Assembly (NCBI GenBank): GCA_028280445.1
Contig: JANQLU010000061.1
Location: 1-55,479 of the forward strand
Direction of reading: 5' to 3'
From: Pirellulaceae bacterium
GTDB taxonomy: Bacteria; Planctomycetota; Planctomycetia; Pirellulales; Pirellulaceae
Length of the DNA: 55,479 nt
The notes beneath the pieces were generated by a model that was given only the letters and a program-made list of their open reading frames with translations, was not told the origin of the DNA and did not search any database. The position numbers were made by a program, and so were the translations under genes. Positions within the stretch are counted from its first letter, which is position 1; every line of letters begins with the position of its first letter. Below are positions 34,911 to 42,470 of the stretch, piece after piece.

Positions 34911-35000
34911 ATATCACCTTTTATCCGTGACTCCGTTGGTTCTCGAAACGCCCAAATGCACTGACTTTGCCTATTCGAGCTTAACTTAGGTTCCTCAAAG

Positions 35001-35999
35001 TTAGACAAGTCTAGCATCCGCATTTTCAGGAATTACGCGTAGGCTAAGCAGTGCCTCTTCGAGGTCAACTGCATCTTCTAGCGCGTCATTTCTTGTACTG
35101 GATTCATTGTAGTTCCGGTTTATCTCGCCCTTGTAACTATTCCTTACGTGGGTTGCGGCTTCCCGTACGTTCAAGCCTCGCGCGAGGGCCTCAATCAGGA
35201 TTGAATCGCACGCTGCTATGTTGTCGGAATGTTTAACCGCGGAGGTATATCCGATAAATGCTGCGATACCCGCTCTATCTGACATTTGATCGCCAAGCCC
35301 TCCCTGAGCTCCACATTTGCAACCAAAAAGATGGATGATTTTTCCGGAGATCGAGTCTTTTACAGAGTCAATATCGAGGCATGTGAACAGTGATTCATTA
35401 CGTGTACCAAATGGATCAGCAAACCGACATTTTCCTCCATGGTTTGAACCACTTAGCAGGTCAAACTCTATCTCTGAACGTTCGAGTAACCTTCTTACGC
35501 TACCTGCCTGGAACGATCGCAACATTGCACCAACCTGCAATCGTATATAGGTTGCATTGCGAGCCCGTCTCACGTCGTCGAATCCTGAAGCGTTGGTGTC
35601 TAATAGTAACATCTTCGCATTGACGAAATCTCCAGCCATGGGAGCGACTTCGTCTAATTTAGGATATGGCGATTCGATGCCGAGCTGAAGTAATTTGAGA
35701 AACCGAGACTTTGTCTCAACATGCTTGACTATCAATTGACCAATTCGGGTTTTGTTCGCTACTTCCCAAATAGCGTCTGGCTTGCTATACCCAGTTGGTT
35801 TCGGTGGCTGGAGAAGATTGAAACGAAATGTGGGATCGGCAACTATCCGTTCAATCGTCAAGTTGCGCTTTTGCCCCTCGGTCATTTCATCCGTTCCAAG
35901 CAAATCAGAATCAGGACCGAATTCACTAAGCAAAACCATTCTGTGGGGTGGCGACTTTCCGAGTCCTATAGGTACAGCAAGCTGATTTTCCGGAGGCAT
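35001..35999 (-). CDS. Putative clan CD (CHAT/caspase/C25-like) cysteine protease
   Basis: A 332-residue protein. The C-terminal half has the layout of caspase-fold proteases: a strand ending in His-Gly (FDLLSGSNHGG, His187), about 40 residues, then a strand leading to Cys (IIHLFGCKCGAQGG, Cys227 or Cys229). This is followed by GDQMSDRAGIAAFIGYTSAV, which resembles the post-Cys segment of C25 and CHAT proteases, and ILIEALARGLNVREAATHVR, where CHAT proteins have a similar helix. The N-terminal 120 residues are not recognised. No signal peptide. It begins four bases after the stop of the Ig-like gene, so the two are co-transcribed. CHAT proteins occur in many bacterial conflict systems. A fold search is needed to confirm the family. 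Confidence 0.65.
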   Translation of the reverse strand: MPPENQLAVPIGLGKSPPHRMVLLSEFGPDSDLLGTDEMTEGQKRNLTIERIVADPTFRFNLLQPPKPTGYSKPDAIWEVANKTRIGQLIVKHVETKSRFLKLLQLGIESPYPKLDEVAPMAGDFVNAKMLLLDTNASGFDDVRRARNATYIRLQVGAMLRSFQAGSVRRLLERSEIEFDLLSGSNHGGKCRFADPFGTRNESLFTCLDIDSVKDSISGKIIHLFGCKCGAQGGLGDQMSDRAGIAAFIGYTSAVKHSDNIAACDSILIEALARGLNVREAATHVRNSYKGEINRNYNESSTRNDALEDAVDLEEALLSLRVIPENADARLV

Positions 36000-36003
36000 T
36001 TTT

Positions 36004-36573
36004 TCAACCCTCTACTTCGATATCCAGTTTTTGATCTCCGCCAGAACAGTCCGCGTTGTGACTTACTTGCAGGGTATAACCATCTCCGGAGTTTACATTT
36101 GAGAAAAATATAGCCCACGCAGCGCCGGCACGCATTGCAGGGTCACTAGCGTTCTTGATATATCCAGTTTTGTGTATCTTTTTGCAGTCAATAGAGAAAC
36201 TTTCTGATTGGTCAGTGGTTCCAAATGCAGCAAAATCTTTACAAACCGTTGCACCTGCAAGGGGATGAATAATCTCCAAGCCCGCTTCACTTTGTTCAAG
36301 ACTCAGATTCCGCGATTCCGCAATTGGCACAGTTGGCGATGCATCAGAATAAATCTGCAAGACAAATGGACCATCTCCATCGACACTTTGGAAGAACATT
36401 GCCCACCTAATTTCATCCATGTATATGGTTCTTGATGGCGCGAACTCCGTGCCTGAGTCTGTATCGGTTAGTTTTCCATACACATTGGTGTGTCCGCGCC
36501 GTAAATACCCGTACGCGACGAAATGTTCGTAAATGTCTTCCCCTGCTTTGGGATATTCGAGCAACAAGTACAT
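36004..36573 (-). CDS. Small protein with two Ig-like repeats
   Basis: A 189-residue protein. ATG 36573 (MYLLLEYPKAGEDIYEHF) is chosen over a longer frame starting at 36654, because the 27 extra residues look unlike protein and the next domain begins right at this Met. The protein is an internal duplication: residues about 9-95 and 105-189 share (P)xAGx-V/I-xxxFxAxG, an (I/M)RxG/W-A(M/I)FFS/QxVxxGDG pattern and a closing strand (FVLQIYSDAS / YTLQVSHNAD). The repeats look like small beta-sandwich (Gmad2-like) modules, probably binding modules. First gene of the minus-strand protease operon. No signal peptide. Confidence 0.65.
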   Translation of the reverse strand: MYLLLEYPKAGEDIYEHFVAYGYLRRGHTNVYGKLTDTDSGTEFAPSRTIYMDEIRWAMFFQSVDGDGPFVLQIYSDASPTVPIAESRNLSLEQSEAGLEIIHPLAGATVCKDFAAFGTTDQSESFSIDCKKIHKTGYIKNASDPAMRAGAAWAIFFSNVNSGDGYTLQVSHNADCSGGDQKLDIEVEG

Positions 36574-36869
36574 AGCAAAAAACCTCTTCAAAGTTGAGTA
36601 TATGACTACGATCTTTCTTGCAAATTGCACAAAATCGCGGACAAAGAAACACAAAATTCTTTGCGACTAAGTCGCGGCTAAAATATTATCGAAAAATACT
36701 TACAAATTTTTTGTTTGACGATTTTCTCGAAACTCTGAACCCTTTTGAGTTCGTATAGGGAGTGTTACCATGCGCTATTCGCCGAAAGAATGACAAACTA
36801 GGCGTGAGTCCTTATTTCAAGTGTGACAAACTAATGTTCAGCGAAAAAATCTTGTAAGGGTGAATCGTT
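36574..36869. promoter_or_regulatory. Divergent regulatory region of the protease operon and ECF/kinase operon
   Basis: A 296-base region between divergent starts. It contains TGACAAACTA twice (36791-36800 and 36824-36833, exactly 33 bases apart). The first is preceded by TTCGCCGAAAGAA (36778-36790) and the second is followed by TTCAGCGAAAAAA (36837-36849), so the pair is symmetrically flanked by similar motifs. The spacing of three helical turns fits a dimeric regulator or two promoter elements. AAGGG (36856-36860) lies before the ATG at 36870. Confidence 0.55.
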
Positions 36870-37430
36870 ATGAATTACCAGACAACATCACTAACCTTAA
36901 TCGAATTGGCTAAGTTAGGTCGCGACAAATCATGGGAGGATTTACAATGCCTATATCTTCCATTGATTTACGATTGGCTTGTCCAAAAGAACACTGAAAG
37001 ACGCCATCATCAAGAAATTGTTTTAAATGTTTTTGAGACCGTATTTATTCAATTGCCCAAATTCGATCACAACGGCCGAAAGGGCGCTTTTAGAAATTGG
37101 ATTCGGCAAATAACAAATTCAGAGATAGTCAATGTCTATCGCGCGAATCAAAAACAACCAATTCCAATTCCCTACATTGAAGACACACAGACTCCGTTAA
37201 CGGTTGAAGCGAACAGAAAAGAAGTGGAATTGCTTTATGCGCAAGCTGTCGAAATGCTAAGACAAGAATTCTCTCCTCGAGATGTCGAGATTTTTATGCG
37301 ACTTACGGAAAACAACGAAGAAGCTAAGCAAATTGCCAAAGAGTTTGGTCTGACAACCGGAAATGTGTATAAAATCAAATCATCTATCAAAGCGCGCCTA
37401 CGCGAACGCTTTGAGGGCGGGTTAGACTGA
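36870..37430 (+). CDS. ECF-type RNA polymerase sigma factor
   Basis: A 186-residue sigma-70 family ECF factor. Region 2 spans about residues 20-95 (DWLVQKNTERRHHQEIVLNVFETVFIQL, FRNWIRQITNSEIVNVYRANQ), and region 4 about 125-180 (FSPRDVEIFMRLTENNEEAKQIAKEFGLTTGNVYKIKSSIKARL) with a helix-turn-helix. The kinase gene follows 22 bases later, so they form an operon. ECF factors of planctomycetes are often encoded beside Ser/Thr kinases (the STK groups), with the kinase thought to control the sigma factor; that mechanism is known for the group, not shown here. The likely targets are its own region and the divergent protease operon. Confidence 0.9.
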   Translation: MNYQTTSLTLIELAKLGRDKSWEDLQCLYLPLIYDWLVQKNTERRHHQEIVLNVFETVFIQLPKFDHNGRKGAFRNWIRQITNSEIVNVYRANQKQPIPIPYIEDTQTPLTVEANRKEVELLYAQAVEMLRQEFSPRDVEIFMRLTENNEEAKQIAKEFGLTTGNVYKIKSSIKARLRERFEGGLD

Positions 37431-37452
37431 ACAAGCCATCGGGATTTTTGCC

Positions 37453-39414
37453 GTGGAAGAATACCTGTCAAACCAGTGCCCATCTCCTGATGTGCTTCAG
37501 CTTATGCTGGCTGGAAGCCTGTGCATAGAAGAAATTGAAAGACTTGGAGACCATATTGACTCCTGTTCCAAGTGTCTTTCAACTCTCGAAAGCTTGTCGG
37601 CAACAGAGGATACGATCGAAAAGCATTTGAATGTAGACTCCAAGGCATTTAGTGTACTATTGGATTCTGGCTATCTAGAAGTAGCAAAAAATTTCAAAAT
37701 GCCGGCAATTGAACAACAAACTTTCCCAGAAGCACCGTTTCAAATTCAACAATTTCGGGTTACTAGAATTGTAGGACAAGGAGGAATGGGGGTCGTATAC
37801 GAAGCGACTGACGAATCACTAAACCGAACAGTTGCTATCAAAGTCTTTAAACTCGGCAGTGCAACTGGTAGTCGAACAACAGAACGTCGATTTCGACTTG
37901 AATCATTAGCATTGGCCAAGTTGGAACATGAAAATATAGTTCGTCTTTACGATTTGAAGTACTCTGATCTGGGACCTTTTTTGGTACTCGAATTCATCAA
38001 TGGAGGAAGTCTTGAAAAAAACATGAAAATCTTAAATTCAACTTTTTCTCAAAAGCTGAATTTTTTTTTAAAACTGGTCGGTGCTGTTGTTTATTGTCAT
38101 GAAAACAGTGTTATTCATCGCGATATCAAGCCATCGAATATCCTTGTTGCAGAAAACGACAAGCCGATGTTAACGGATTTTGGCATCGCAAAGGCGCTCG
38201 ATGATTCCTGGATGAACACATACAAAAACACAACAACCGGCGTGATTATTGGAACGCCAGCCTATATGTCGCCGGAAATGGCCACGGGAGATCATAGTAG
38301 TGTTGACGAGTCAACAGACATTTATTCCCTTGGTGCTGTGTTTTATTATTTGCTGTGCGCAAGACCGCCATATGTAGGCAATAACATTGCCGAAGTTCTT
38401 GAGATAATACGAAAAGGCCACGTAGTTTCACCAAGGAAGTTCAACGCAGATATTCCATCAGGCTTTGACGCGATATGCCGCAAATGCCTCGCTAAAGACA
38501 AGAATCTACGTTATACCAGTGCCAAGCAACTTTACGAAGACCTAACGCAGCTATCTCAGGGTTCAAAACCAACTGCATTGATCTTGAACCAACGGCAACA
38601 GCGTCGACAGTTTATCGGATTGTCTGCGTTTGCTTTGATTGCCCTCGGTTCGTCCTTGTTTGGCTTGCATTATTTCGCTGACTATCCTAACCGATATCAC
38701 CTGCGCGTTGCTGCGCGACTAAGACAGGGCGAGACAGTCGATTTAGATGGTTCGAAGTGGCACCGACTTGTCCTTGGCCACGACACTACCGCGTTGACTT
38801 TATTAGATGACAGCAACACTCTAGTTTTGCATTCAGACCAATCTGCGGCATGCATATTACTTGAAACGGTTCCATCTCTCAGCGTTCGTATTACCGCAGA
38901 AATACGTCATGACAAAACCGGTGATAGTGATGCTGGAGTTGGTTTTATCTTTTTTCATAACGAAAATTTGAATCGTCCAAATGTGACAATGGCATCCGGC
39001 ATCATTGTTCGGTTTAACGACCTAACGCCGCTACCACCTTTTGGTAAAGACGTCATAAAGAATTTGCCACCGCCGCAAATTGTCGTGAAAGTTTATCAAA
39101 ACAAGGCAACGATTATTGATGGGATTGTCGATACGTTGAGCGAAGAAAAGAGACGTACCAAAGAATTTCCAGTTGGGGTAGTCGTTGAAAACAAGATTGA
39201 TTTGTTTCGCCATTTTATGTTTGAAGTGAACGAATCGGCTCTCAAGGTTTATTGGCAACATGATATGCAATCAGAAAAAAAAGAGCTTGTATTTTCGCTC
39301 AGGAATTTGGATATTCCACTGTCAGCTGAGAGTTTTGGCTTCGGAGCGTTCGTGCAAGATGGAACGGCAACGTTCAGAAACGTCAAAATCCAACAGATCG
39401 GCTCAAAGAAATAA
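37453..39414 (+). CDS. Transmembrane Ser/Thr protein kinase with anti-sigma-like zinc-binding N-terminus
   Basis: A 653-residue protein starting at a GTG (37453). Residues 1-50 carry Cys9 and His34-x3-Cys38-x2-Cys41, the pattern of ZAS anti-sigma domains. The kinase domain (about 100-370) is complete: glycine loop GQGGMG (108-113), VAIK Lys130, HRDIKPSN with Asp224, DFG (242-244) and PAYMSPE. One membrane helix spans 387-408. The outer part (410-653) looks like a beta-sandwich (EIRHDKTGDSDAGVGFIFFHN ... FRNVKIQQIG), perhaps a sensor. The protein thus joins a sigma-binding module, a kinase and an external sensor. It probably phosphorylates or sequesters the ECF factor encoded before it. Confidence 0.9.
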   Translation: MEEYLSNQCPSPDVLQLMLAGSLCIEEIERLGDHIDSCSKCLSTLESLSATEDTIEKHLNVDSKAFSVLLDSGYLEVAKNFKMPAIEQQTFPEAPFQIQQFRVTRIVGQGGMGVVYEATDESLNRTVAIKVFKLGSATGSRTTERRFRLESLALAKLEHENIVRLYDLKYSDLGPFLVLEFINGGSLEKNMKILNSTFSQKLNFFLKLVGAVVYCHENSVIHRDIKPSNILVAENDKPMLTDFGIAKALDDSWMNTYKNTTTGVIIGTPAYMSPEMATGDHSSVDESTDIYSLGAVFYYLLCARPPYVGNNIAEVLEIIRKGHVVSPRKFNADIPSGFDAICRKCLAKDKNLRYTSAKQLYEDLTQLSQGSKPTALILNQRQQRRQFIGLSAFALIALGSSLFGLHYFADYPNRYHLRVAARLRQGETVDLDGSKWHRLVLGHDTTALTLLDDSNTLVLHSDQSAACILLETVPSLSVRITAEIRHDKTGDSDAGVGFIFFHNENLNRPNVTMASGIIVRFNDLTPLPPFGKDVIKNLPPPQIVVKVYQNKATIIDGIVDTLSEEKRRTKEFPVGVVVENKIDLFRHFMFEVNESALKVYWQHDMQSEKKELVFSLRNLDIPLSAESFGFGAFVQDGTATFRNVKIQQIGSKK

Positions 39415-40075
39415 TTGCTGGCGACTGTCACTATGACAATTTTGATTTTGTTCGATGGACATCGGAGTCCTTCCAAAACGGCCGCGCAAAGCTAGCGCAA
39501 GAATGGGCGATTTTTGAACAAAATGAGAATCAAAACAACAAGGTTTTGAAATGAACTTTGATGCGCCAGATTTCGCGCTTTGATTTACAAAAAAAACCTT
39601 TAAAATAGATATTTTTGATGTGGTTTATTTCAGCGGAAATGTTGGAAAATACGAGGCTAATTCTCACTCAGCGGGCCAGTTTTGAAAAGAAAAAATAGGG
39701 GTGATTTTAATGCATTGATTTGTGATTAATTTGCCTGTGATGAGGGGTGAATTGGCTCGTTTTTTAACGAGGCCTTGTCTTTGGCTCACTCAGATTTTGC
39801 ATTAAACAAAAATCGCAAGTGCGAAACGTAAGCGAAGGACCACGCTTAACTGCAGCTGTGTGTGGTTGTGGTCTTACGCTTCGCGCTTATGATTGCAGGA
39901 AGTCGTCAAGTCAACTGGAGTTACAATTCCACCTTTTGAATGCCACTGGCTCGGCCAGTGAGAAGCCAAGAGCTGGCAGCAAAGAGCCGTCAAACAGGAT
40001 ATTCACCAGTGGTTTTCTATTGTGCACTGGCTGATTCAGCTGTGCCAGAGGCACCCATGCTGTACCCACCGTCGT
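39415..40075. other. Spacer with C- and D-type repeats, no supported gene
   Basis: The first 400 bases (39415-39815) are A/T-rich without clear structure. Then comes a degenerate C-type repeat (about 39816-39899) and D-type hairpins (39944-39960 and near 40025). Open frames here only read through these repeats. The spacer separates the converging kinase and acetyltransferase genes, so it need hold only terminators. Confidence 0.55.
39823..39899. repeat. Degenerate C-type repeat, copy C3
   Basis: GCGAAACGTAAGCG on the left pairs with CTTACGCTTCGCGCTT on the right around a CCACGCTT...GTGGTC core. The AGCGAAGGACCACG piece recurs at 48258-48294 as AGTGAGGGACCACG, so C3 and that hairpin are related. 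Confidence 0.55.
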
Positions 40076-40669
40076 TCAATCCTGTTGGTTGTTGCGAGTG
40101 TTTTCAAACTCGTCTCGCGTGATTTTCCACAACTCCACCAACTGAGGATAATATTGCTCGGTTTGACCGACGTGTGTCATTCCGATGCGACGCATCACGG
40201 CCATCGATTTTTCATTGTCGGTTCGGCAAACGGCGAGAACCTCGTCCAGCCCGACTGTTTCGAATCCGATCCGCAGCAGTTCCCGAGCCCCTTCACTTGC
40301 CAGCCCTTGACCCCAAAACGAGCGTTCCAAATGCCAGCCAATTTCGATATCGTCTGTCAAATTCCCGTCGTTGTCCGGCAACGCTTTCAGCAACAGATTT
40401 CCCGCCAGTTTTCCAGACGGCTTGTGAAACGAAGCATAACTGCCCAATCCAGCCGGGAATTGGGAATCGCGTTCGATGACCTTGGCGAGTTTGGTTCGCA
40501 TTTGCTCGATGCCTTCGATCAGCAAATTCGGTTCATTGCCATAGACTTGACGATTCCCATAAATCGCGTACGCACCCTCGGCGTCGTCCATCCGCCACGG
40601 CCGTCCAAACACGCGCTCAGTTTCAAATGTGAATTCTTCATTTATTTCAGTTTTATTTGTTACATTCAT
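40076..40669 (-). CDS. GNAT family N-acetyltransferase (RimJ/RimL-like)
   Basis: A 197-residue GNAT-fold acetyltransferase of the RimJ/RimL type, which acetylates the N-terminus of ribosomal proteins or small amines with acetyl-CoA. Features are FETERVFGRPWRMDDAEGAY near the start, EIGWHLERSFWGQGLASEGAREL (the acetyl-CoA loop motif, Q/R-x-x-G-x-A) at about 107-129 and CRTDNEKSMAVMRRIGM at about 145-160. Normal length; ATG 40669. It has no partner genes. Substrate is unknown. Confidence 0.87.
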   Translation of the reverse strand: MNVTNKTEINEEFTFETERVFGRPWRMDDAEGAYAIYGNRQVYGNEPNLLIEGIEQMRTKLAKVIERDSQFPAGLGSYASFHKPSGKLAGNLLLKALPDNDGNLTDDIEIGWHLERSFWGQGLASEGARELLRIGFETVGLDEVLAVCRTDNEKSMAVMRRIGMTHVGQTEQYYPQLVELWKITRDEFENTRNNQQD

Positions 40670-40773
40670 CGGTTTATTTTGGCCTTGAAGAACAACCCGT
40701 ACCTATCGACCGTATCAACTGATATATTGGAAGCAGTGTTGGTTTTAGCACAAATTGAGTTGGAGTAATATCA

Positions 40774-41241
40774 ATGAAAAAATTTGGACTGTTGGCAATG
40801 TTGGTTGCCGCATTGTTGATGGTTGGTTGTGAAAAAAAGGAAAAGAAAACCACAACTGACAACAAGGGCAATACAAACAAGGAAAATGGCGGTGGGCATT
40901 CTCACGACCATGGCCCCAAGGGCGAAGTCATGTTTGCGATCAAGGACGAAGGCATTGATTTGCACGCCGAATACCTGTTCAGCAAATCAACGAACAAATG
41001 CACCGTCGCGTTTTGTGACGATCATGGACACAAAGCTGTAGCGGTCAAAATCGACAAAATCGAAATCGTTTATGAGGACGATAAATACCCTCTCAAGGCA
41101 GTTGATCCCAAAGAAGGTAAAGCGGTTGAATACGTGTCGGATGCCAACGAAGAACTGGCGGTGATTGCCAAAAATCGCCCACACCTCGAAGTTACAATTG
41201 GGGACAAAACAGCAAAAGTAAAATTGCCAAAACCGCACTAG
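40774..41241 (+). CDS. Small His-rich lipoprotein, probably metal binding
   Basis: A 155-residue lipoprotein: the lipobox LLMVGC places the lipidated Cys at residue 19. It is followed by a Lys/Thr/Asn-rich linker, a His cluster (GGGHSHDHGPKGE, about 46-58) and a second CDDHGHK (near 80). The rest is a small beta domain. Proteins of this kind in planctomycetes often sit with metal-efflux genes; none are here. GGAGTAAT lies before the ATG. It is divergent from the GNAT gene and has its own terminator. A metal-binding role is inferred from the His cluster. Confidence 0.75.
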   Translation: MKKFGLLAMLVAALLMVGCEKKEKKTTTDNKGNTNKENGGGHSHDHGPKGEVMFAIKDEGIDLHAEYLFSKSTNKCTVAFCDDHGHKAVAVKIDKIEIVYEDDKYPLKAVDPKEGKAVEYVSDANEELAVIAKNRPHLEVTIGDKTAKVKLPKPH

Positions 41242-41264
41242 TGACTGCAACGACATTAGATTCC

Positions 41265-41292
41265 AATGGCCACCACCGTGGCCATTTTTTTT
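41265..41292 (+). terminator. Intrinsic terminator of the His-rich lipoprotein gene
   Basis: Arms AATGGCCAC (41265-41273) and GTGGCCATT (41278-41286) pair perfectly with a 4-base loop, followed by T-run (41287-41292). It lies 24 bases past the stop and may also serve the opposite gene ending at 41308. Confidence 0.85.
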
Positions 41293-41307
41293 GCCATCAT
41301 CGATCGA

Positions 41308-42231
41308 CTATTCGACCGGTTCGACGCGTCGAGGCGATGACACTTGCCGCATCTTTGATTTGACGGCTTTGACACGACCGCCACGAACATCCAGGAATTG
41401 AACGTCTCGAGCGTCTAGTTGCCCGTTTTGCTCGACATCATCGAGGATCGCTTTGATTTTGACTTCAGCAGCAACTTCGCCAGCCTGTTCGTTTCCAATC
41501 GCACTGCCCCAGACGAGCTTGGTACCTTTCAAAGTCCAGATTTCAAACAGACCGACTTCATCCGCTTTCATCGTCGGCGGAGAATGATTGACAATTCGAA
41601 ACAGGCCGATTTTGTTCCATCGGTTGTCCCATTTGGCAGCGACCTGGGCGGCGGCAATAACACGCGCATCGGGCCACGGTTGCCCGGTAACAATTTGTCC
41701 GCCAACGGGTTGATGAACGGAGATTCGCAGAAAATCTCCGACCTGTGATGTTTTGAACTCGCTGCCATCGAGAATGACACCATGGCGATCGACCGGTAGC
41801 AAATGTTTGTTGCCAAACTCGACCATGGCAACCGGTTTCCGATATTTCACTTCGACTTCGACATTCGAAGCGTTTTTTTGAACACGAACCACTTTTTCGA
41901 TCCATGGATTCACTTTAAATGCGTCGCGCACTTTGTTGACGACATCGGTATCGAGCAACGAGTAATCGTCCAAACGACTGCCGTCCAAAACCGCTTTACG
42001 CAGATCGCTGCGGATCCAGTCCGGTTGAGAATTGACATCGATTTTGTCCACGGTCAGACGAAACTGATCTTTGGTGATCTGAGATTTATGTTGCTTCCAC
42101 AAAGCCGACGAACCAATGAGCAGCACGATCGTGACCGCTAAAAACATCGTAAATGGATGGAGCAGGACTGAATGTACAGAAAAATCAGCAAACCAGTCGA
42201 GGACTCCGGAATTCTTGCGTTTGCTTGGCAT
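41308..42231 (-). CDS. ftsQ: FtsQ/DivIB-like cell division protein
   Basis: A 307-residue bitopic protein: a cytoplasmic N-terminus, one membrane helix (27-45) and a POTRA-like domain (about 60-125, FRLTVDKIDVNSQPDWIRSDL, LLDTDVVNKVRDAFKVNPWIEKVVRVQK). A beta domain with KPVAMVEFGNKHLLPVDRHGVILDG follows; the VD-x-x-G-x-x-L motif is typical of FtsQ. It sits after murB in the same direction, the order of division and cell wall (dcw) clusters. Planctomycetes lack FtsZ, so its role there is unclear. The C-terminal 50 residues are basic. 239 bases separate it from murB. Confidence 0.78.
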   Translation of the reverse strand: MPSKRKNSGVLDWFADFSVHSVLLHPFTMFLAVTIVLLIGSSALWKQHKSQITKDQFRLTVDKIDVNSQPDWIRSDLRKAVLDGSRLDDYSLLDTDVVNKVRDAFKVNPWIEKVVRVQKNASNVEVEVKYRKPVAMVEFGNKHLLPVDRHGVILDGSEFKTSQVGDFLRISVHQPVGGQIVTGQPWPDARVIAAAQVAAKWDNRWNKIGLFRIVNHSPPTMKADEVGLFEIWTLKGTKLVWGSAIGNEQAGEVAAEVKIKAILDDVEQNGQLDARDVQFLDVRGGRVKAVKSKMRQVSSPRRVEPVE

Positions 42232-42410
42232 GTTTGACTCGAAATACCAGTTGGTGCAGGCCGTAAAAATTGGGGGTTCACCATTGGTATCGAACGGCGT
42301 TTTGTTTCAATATCAGTGAGAATGGACGCCAGCGTGCAAGCATTTCAGTCGTTACGACGTGCCCGGTCCCAAGACGCAAAACCCGCACATTTTGACATGC
42401 AGCGATTTCA

Positions 42411-42467
42411 GTAGGGCCGGTTCCCACCGGCCAATCCAACAAAACGGCCGGTGGGAACCGGCCCTAC
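42411..42467. repeat. A-type inverted repeat, copy A5 (cleanest)
   Basis: Left arm 42411-42432 and right arm 42446-42467 are perfect reverse complements around GGGCCGGTTCCCACCGGCC, with spacer AATCCAACAAAAC. It lies three bases past the murB stop (42471-42473) and upstream of ftsQ. It could terminate or attenuate murB transcription before ftsQ. Confidence 0.88.
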
Positions 42468-42470
42468 TGG

